Positions 62,151-64,000 of a stretch of 64,000 bases of DNA are shown piece after piece; position 1 is the first letter of the stretch; each line of letters starts with the position of its first letter. This stretch comes from Oceanospirillaceae bacterium (GTDB lineage Bacteria; Pseudomonadota; Gammaproteobacteria; Pseudomonadales; Oceanobacteraceae): positions 76,600 through 140,599 of the forward strand of contig JACKOM010000006.1 in assembly GCA_024234265.1 (NCBI GenBank), in the 5' to 3' direction. The notes under the pieces were generated by a model. The model did no database searches and was not told the DNA's origin. It saw only the letters and a program-made list of their open reading frames with translations. A program made the translations under genes and the position numbers.

Positions 62151-62866
62151 TGCGTCAGGTTGTACTGGATACAGAAACCACGGGTATCGGCGAAGGGCAT
62201 CGCATTATAGAGATAGGTTGTGTTGAGCTTATCAACCGCAAGCTTACCGGCCGTCATTACCATGTTTATATCAATCCGCAGCGCGCGGTAGATGCCGAAG
62301 CAATTGAAGTGCACGGTATTGATGATGCGTTTCTGGCCGACAAACCCCTGTTTGCTGATGTTGCCGAGGATTTTTACCGTTTTATAGAAGGTGCTGAGCT
62401 GGTTATCCATAACGCGGCCTTTGACGTTGGTTTCATGAATGTGGAATTTGGACTGCTGGGTGGTTATCCGCGGGTCGATCAATTCTGCGGTGTTTTAGAT
62501 ACCCTCAAGCTTGCCCGTGCGATGCACCCGGGGCAGCGTAATAGTTTGGATGCCCTGTGTAAGCGTTACGGTATAGATAACTCGCACCGTGAGCTGCACG
62601 GCGCGTTGCTGGATGCGGAGATTCTGGCTGACGTTTATCTGATGATGACGGGTGGTCAGACTGCGCTTTTCCACGAAGAAAAGGATTCCGACGAGAACAA
62701 ACAGCAGGCTGAAACCTCGCAGATGGTGCATGTGCCAATTAGTGCTGATCTGAGCGGTCAGTTGCGGGTGGTCTATGCCTCGCCGGAAGAATTGCAGGCC
62801 CACGAGACGTTTCTTGATCTGCTGGATAAAAAATCCGGGGCTGCCCTGTGGCGTAAACCCGACTAA
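62150..62866 (+). CDS. dnaQ: DNA polymerase III epsilon subunit (proofreading exonuclease)
   Basis: This 238-residue 3'-5' exonuclease of the DnaQ family has motif Exo I LDTETTGIG at residues 5-13, Exo II HNAAFDVGFMN and Exo III HGALLDAEILADVY with catalytic His and Asp. The C-terminal tail provides the clamp/alpha-binding region (MVHVPISADLSGQLRVVYAS). The ATG at 62150 overlaps the rnhA stop by one base; a GTG at 62147 would add only one Met. Confidence 0.96.
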   Translation: MRQVVLDTETTGIGEGHRIIEIGCVELINRKLTGRHYHVYINPQRAVDAEAIEVHGIDDAFLADKPLFADVAEDFYRFIEGAELVIHNAAFDVGFMNVEFGLLGGYPRVDQFCGVLDTLKLARAMHPGQRNSLDALCKRYGIDNSHRELHGALLDAEILADVYLMMTGGQTALFHEEKDSDENKQQAETSQMVHVPISADLSGQLRVVYASPEELQAHETFLDLLDKKSGAALWRKPD

Positions 62867-63011
62867 AGTCGTTGGAATACATGGGATTTTTCGGTTAGAT
62901 TCATGCGAGTGTCCGTGAAGTAATTCAATGAATCCTTGATGCGCCCTGCGTAGAATGGGCGGAGGATCTGAATGGATTCAATAAAAACAGTGCAGGGTAT
63001 CGCTACATATT

Positions 63012-64000
63012 ATGAACAGCACGCAATCCAGGTTAAGTGTATCCATCAGTTTGGTTCGTAAAGAGCTTGAATCAACACTGAGCAAGGCGGAAGGCTATTT
63101 CTCCCAGTATTCAGAAGAGGGTGGGGATCCCCAGCGCCGTCTTTTTGCGGATGAAATTAACCTTGCCCGTGGCACATTTAAATTGCTGGAATTGCCCGGC
63201 TCTGAAATGTTATGTGCAGAAATTCTGACCCTGCTGGCGGAGCAAAAAGAAAAACAATTAGCGCCGGATGTGGTGATTTCTGCTGTGGGTGTTGCTCTGA
63301 TCAGTCTCACCCGTTATGTGTCTTTGCTGATTGAGCAGGAGCAGGATTTCCCGGTTTTATTGGTGCCGGCCATTAATGAAGTGCGCAAGGCTTCTGGCCG
63401 CCGTGTTATTGCTGAGTCTCATTTTTTCCGTGTTAATCTGCGCCCCAAGTTGCCGGCTTCCGGCATGGCGGATTTTGATCTTAAACCGGCTATTTCCCGT
63501 CTGCGCCTCATGTATCAGGTTGGGCTGTTACGTCTTTTACGCTCCACGGATCCCAGTGTTGGTCTGAAAATGATTGCCCGTGCGGTGGGATACATTGAAC
63601 GTGGTTTGCGTGGCACTCCAAATTGGATGTTCTGGTGGGTATGCCGTGGTGCGCTTGAAGCTATGGTGTTGGAGCGTTATGACTTAACCCCGGGGCGTAA
63701 ATTAATTTTTTCCCGTATTGATGCACTGCTCAAGGCTTTCATAAAAGGCGACGCCCAGGCTTTTACCAGTGATGCTGCTAACGAAGTGTTGAAAGATTTA
63801 CTGTTTATTGTCTCCCTGGCGGAGGGTAACAATAAACTTTGCTCTGAAATTAAAGCGGTATTTGCGATACAAACTTCCCTTTCCGAAGCTTCTCTCAAAG
63901 TTGAGCGTAATTCCCTGAAGGGGCCCGATGTTAAAGTGTATGAATCACTTGCTAAGGCTTTCCAGGAAGAGATCGGTGTAATTAAAGAATCCCTTGATCT
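63012..64000 (+). CDS. ChpA/PilL-type hybrid chemotaxis kinase, N-terminal part (cut by window end)
   Basis: An open frame of about 329 codons runs off the window. Its sequence resembles the long N-terminal region of Pseudomonas ChpA (PilL): RKELESTLSKAEGYFSQY, LARGTFKLLELPG as a degenerate Hpt-like helix, and LLVPAINEVRKASGRRVIAESHFF, which lines up with the ChpA segment LPLLNDLRAARGEKLLSE. ChpA controls type IV pilus twitching and cAMP. The kinase core and receivers would lie beyond 64000. The start at 63012 is the first ATG after an in-frame stop; no strong ribosome binding site is seen. The pil/chp genes usually around it are not in the window. Confidence 0.72.
   Translation, partial: MNSTQSRLSVSISLVRKELESTLSKAEGYFSQYSEEGGDPQRRLFADEINLARGTFKLLELPGSEMLCAEILTLLAEQKEKQLAPDVVISAVGVALISLTRYVSLLIEQEQDFPVLLVPAINEVRKASGRRVIAESHFFRVNLRPKLPASGMADFDLKPAISRLRLMYQVGLLRLLRSTDPSVGLKMIARAVGYIERGLRGTPNWMFWWVCRGALEAMVLERYDLTPGRKLIFSRIDALLKAFIKGDAQAFTSDAANEVLKDLLFIVSLAEGNNKLCSEIKAVFAIQTSLSEASLKVERNSLKGPDVKVYESLAKAFQEEIGVIKESLD

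Overview
The window looks like the chromosome of a gammaproteobacterium, probably close to Pseudomonas or the Cellvibrio group. The basis is protein content and gene order. Blocks such as rluE-nudJ-mnmA-hflD-purB, cspD/clpS-clpA-infA-bpt-aat, ftsK-lolA-rarA-serS-cysG, yccA-tusDCBE, uvrY-uvrC-pgsA-tRNA Gly/Cys/Leu, tig-clpP-clpX-lon-hupB-ppiD-fabI and mltD-yafS-rnhA-dnaQ keep the order known from pseudomonads and, in part, enterobacteria. No insertion sequence, prophage, integrase or CRISPR array was seen. No stretch longer than about 300 bases lacks a gene; the two loosest intervals (30793-31360 and 40621-40965) hold tRNA genes.

Layout. 1-6.4 kb: first codons of purB, a drug/metabolite-type exporter, a small secreted peptide, an OmpR-type two-component pair, then hflD, mnmA, nudJ and rluE (reverse strand). 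6.4-11.3 kb: cspD, clpS-clpA, infA, bpt and aat, which together form an almost complete bacterial N-degron pathway. 11.4-20.5 kb: ftsK, lolA, rarA, crcB, serS, cysG and a chemoreceptor. 20.5-23.6 kb (reverse): yccA, tusDCBE (tRNA 2-thiouridine sulfur relay) and a TrpD-like gene. 23.7-28.4 kb: tRNA-Ser, a histone-deacetylase-like amidohydrolase, a Pat/YfiQ-type acyltransferase gene and uvrY/gacA. The last two are crossed by a dense patch of single-base indels that looks like poor sequence quality. 28.4-31.2 kb: uvrC, pgsA and three tRNAs.

31.3-37 kb is the most accessory-looking part. It holds a large hybrid sensor kinase with an NMT1/THI5-like periplasmic domain, a secreted protein that seems to join a chalcone-isomerase-like domain to a TonB-type C-terminus, and a TerB-domain protein. 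37-40.6 kb: transaldolase, dusA, gltX. 40.7-43.7 kb: tRNA-Ala, tRNA-Glu, manC/algA, kdsC and kdsB (surface sugar precursors). 43.7-44.1 kb: a short SulA-like gene whose promoter spacer is filled by a near-consensus LexA box. 44.2-52.6 kb: protein-quality-control cluster tig, clpP, clpX, lon (with a sigma-32-like promoter), hupB, ppiD. 52.6-60.9 kb (reverse): mltD, a YejABEF-type peptide ABC transporter with two separate ATPases, and fabI. 61-64 kb: yafS-like methyltransferase, rnhA, dnaQ and the first third or so of a ChpA/PilL-type chemotaxis kinase cut by the window edge.

Proteolysis is the common theme. Both the ClpAPS adaptor/unfoldase pair with its leucyl/phenylalanyl transferases and the ClpXP-Lon-trigger factor set are present, and the SulA-like inhibitor, classically a Lon substrate, sits just before them. 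All assignments rest on reading the sequence and recalling family features; no database search was run.
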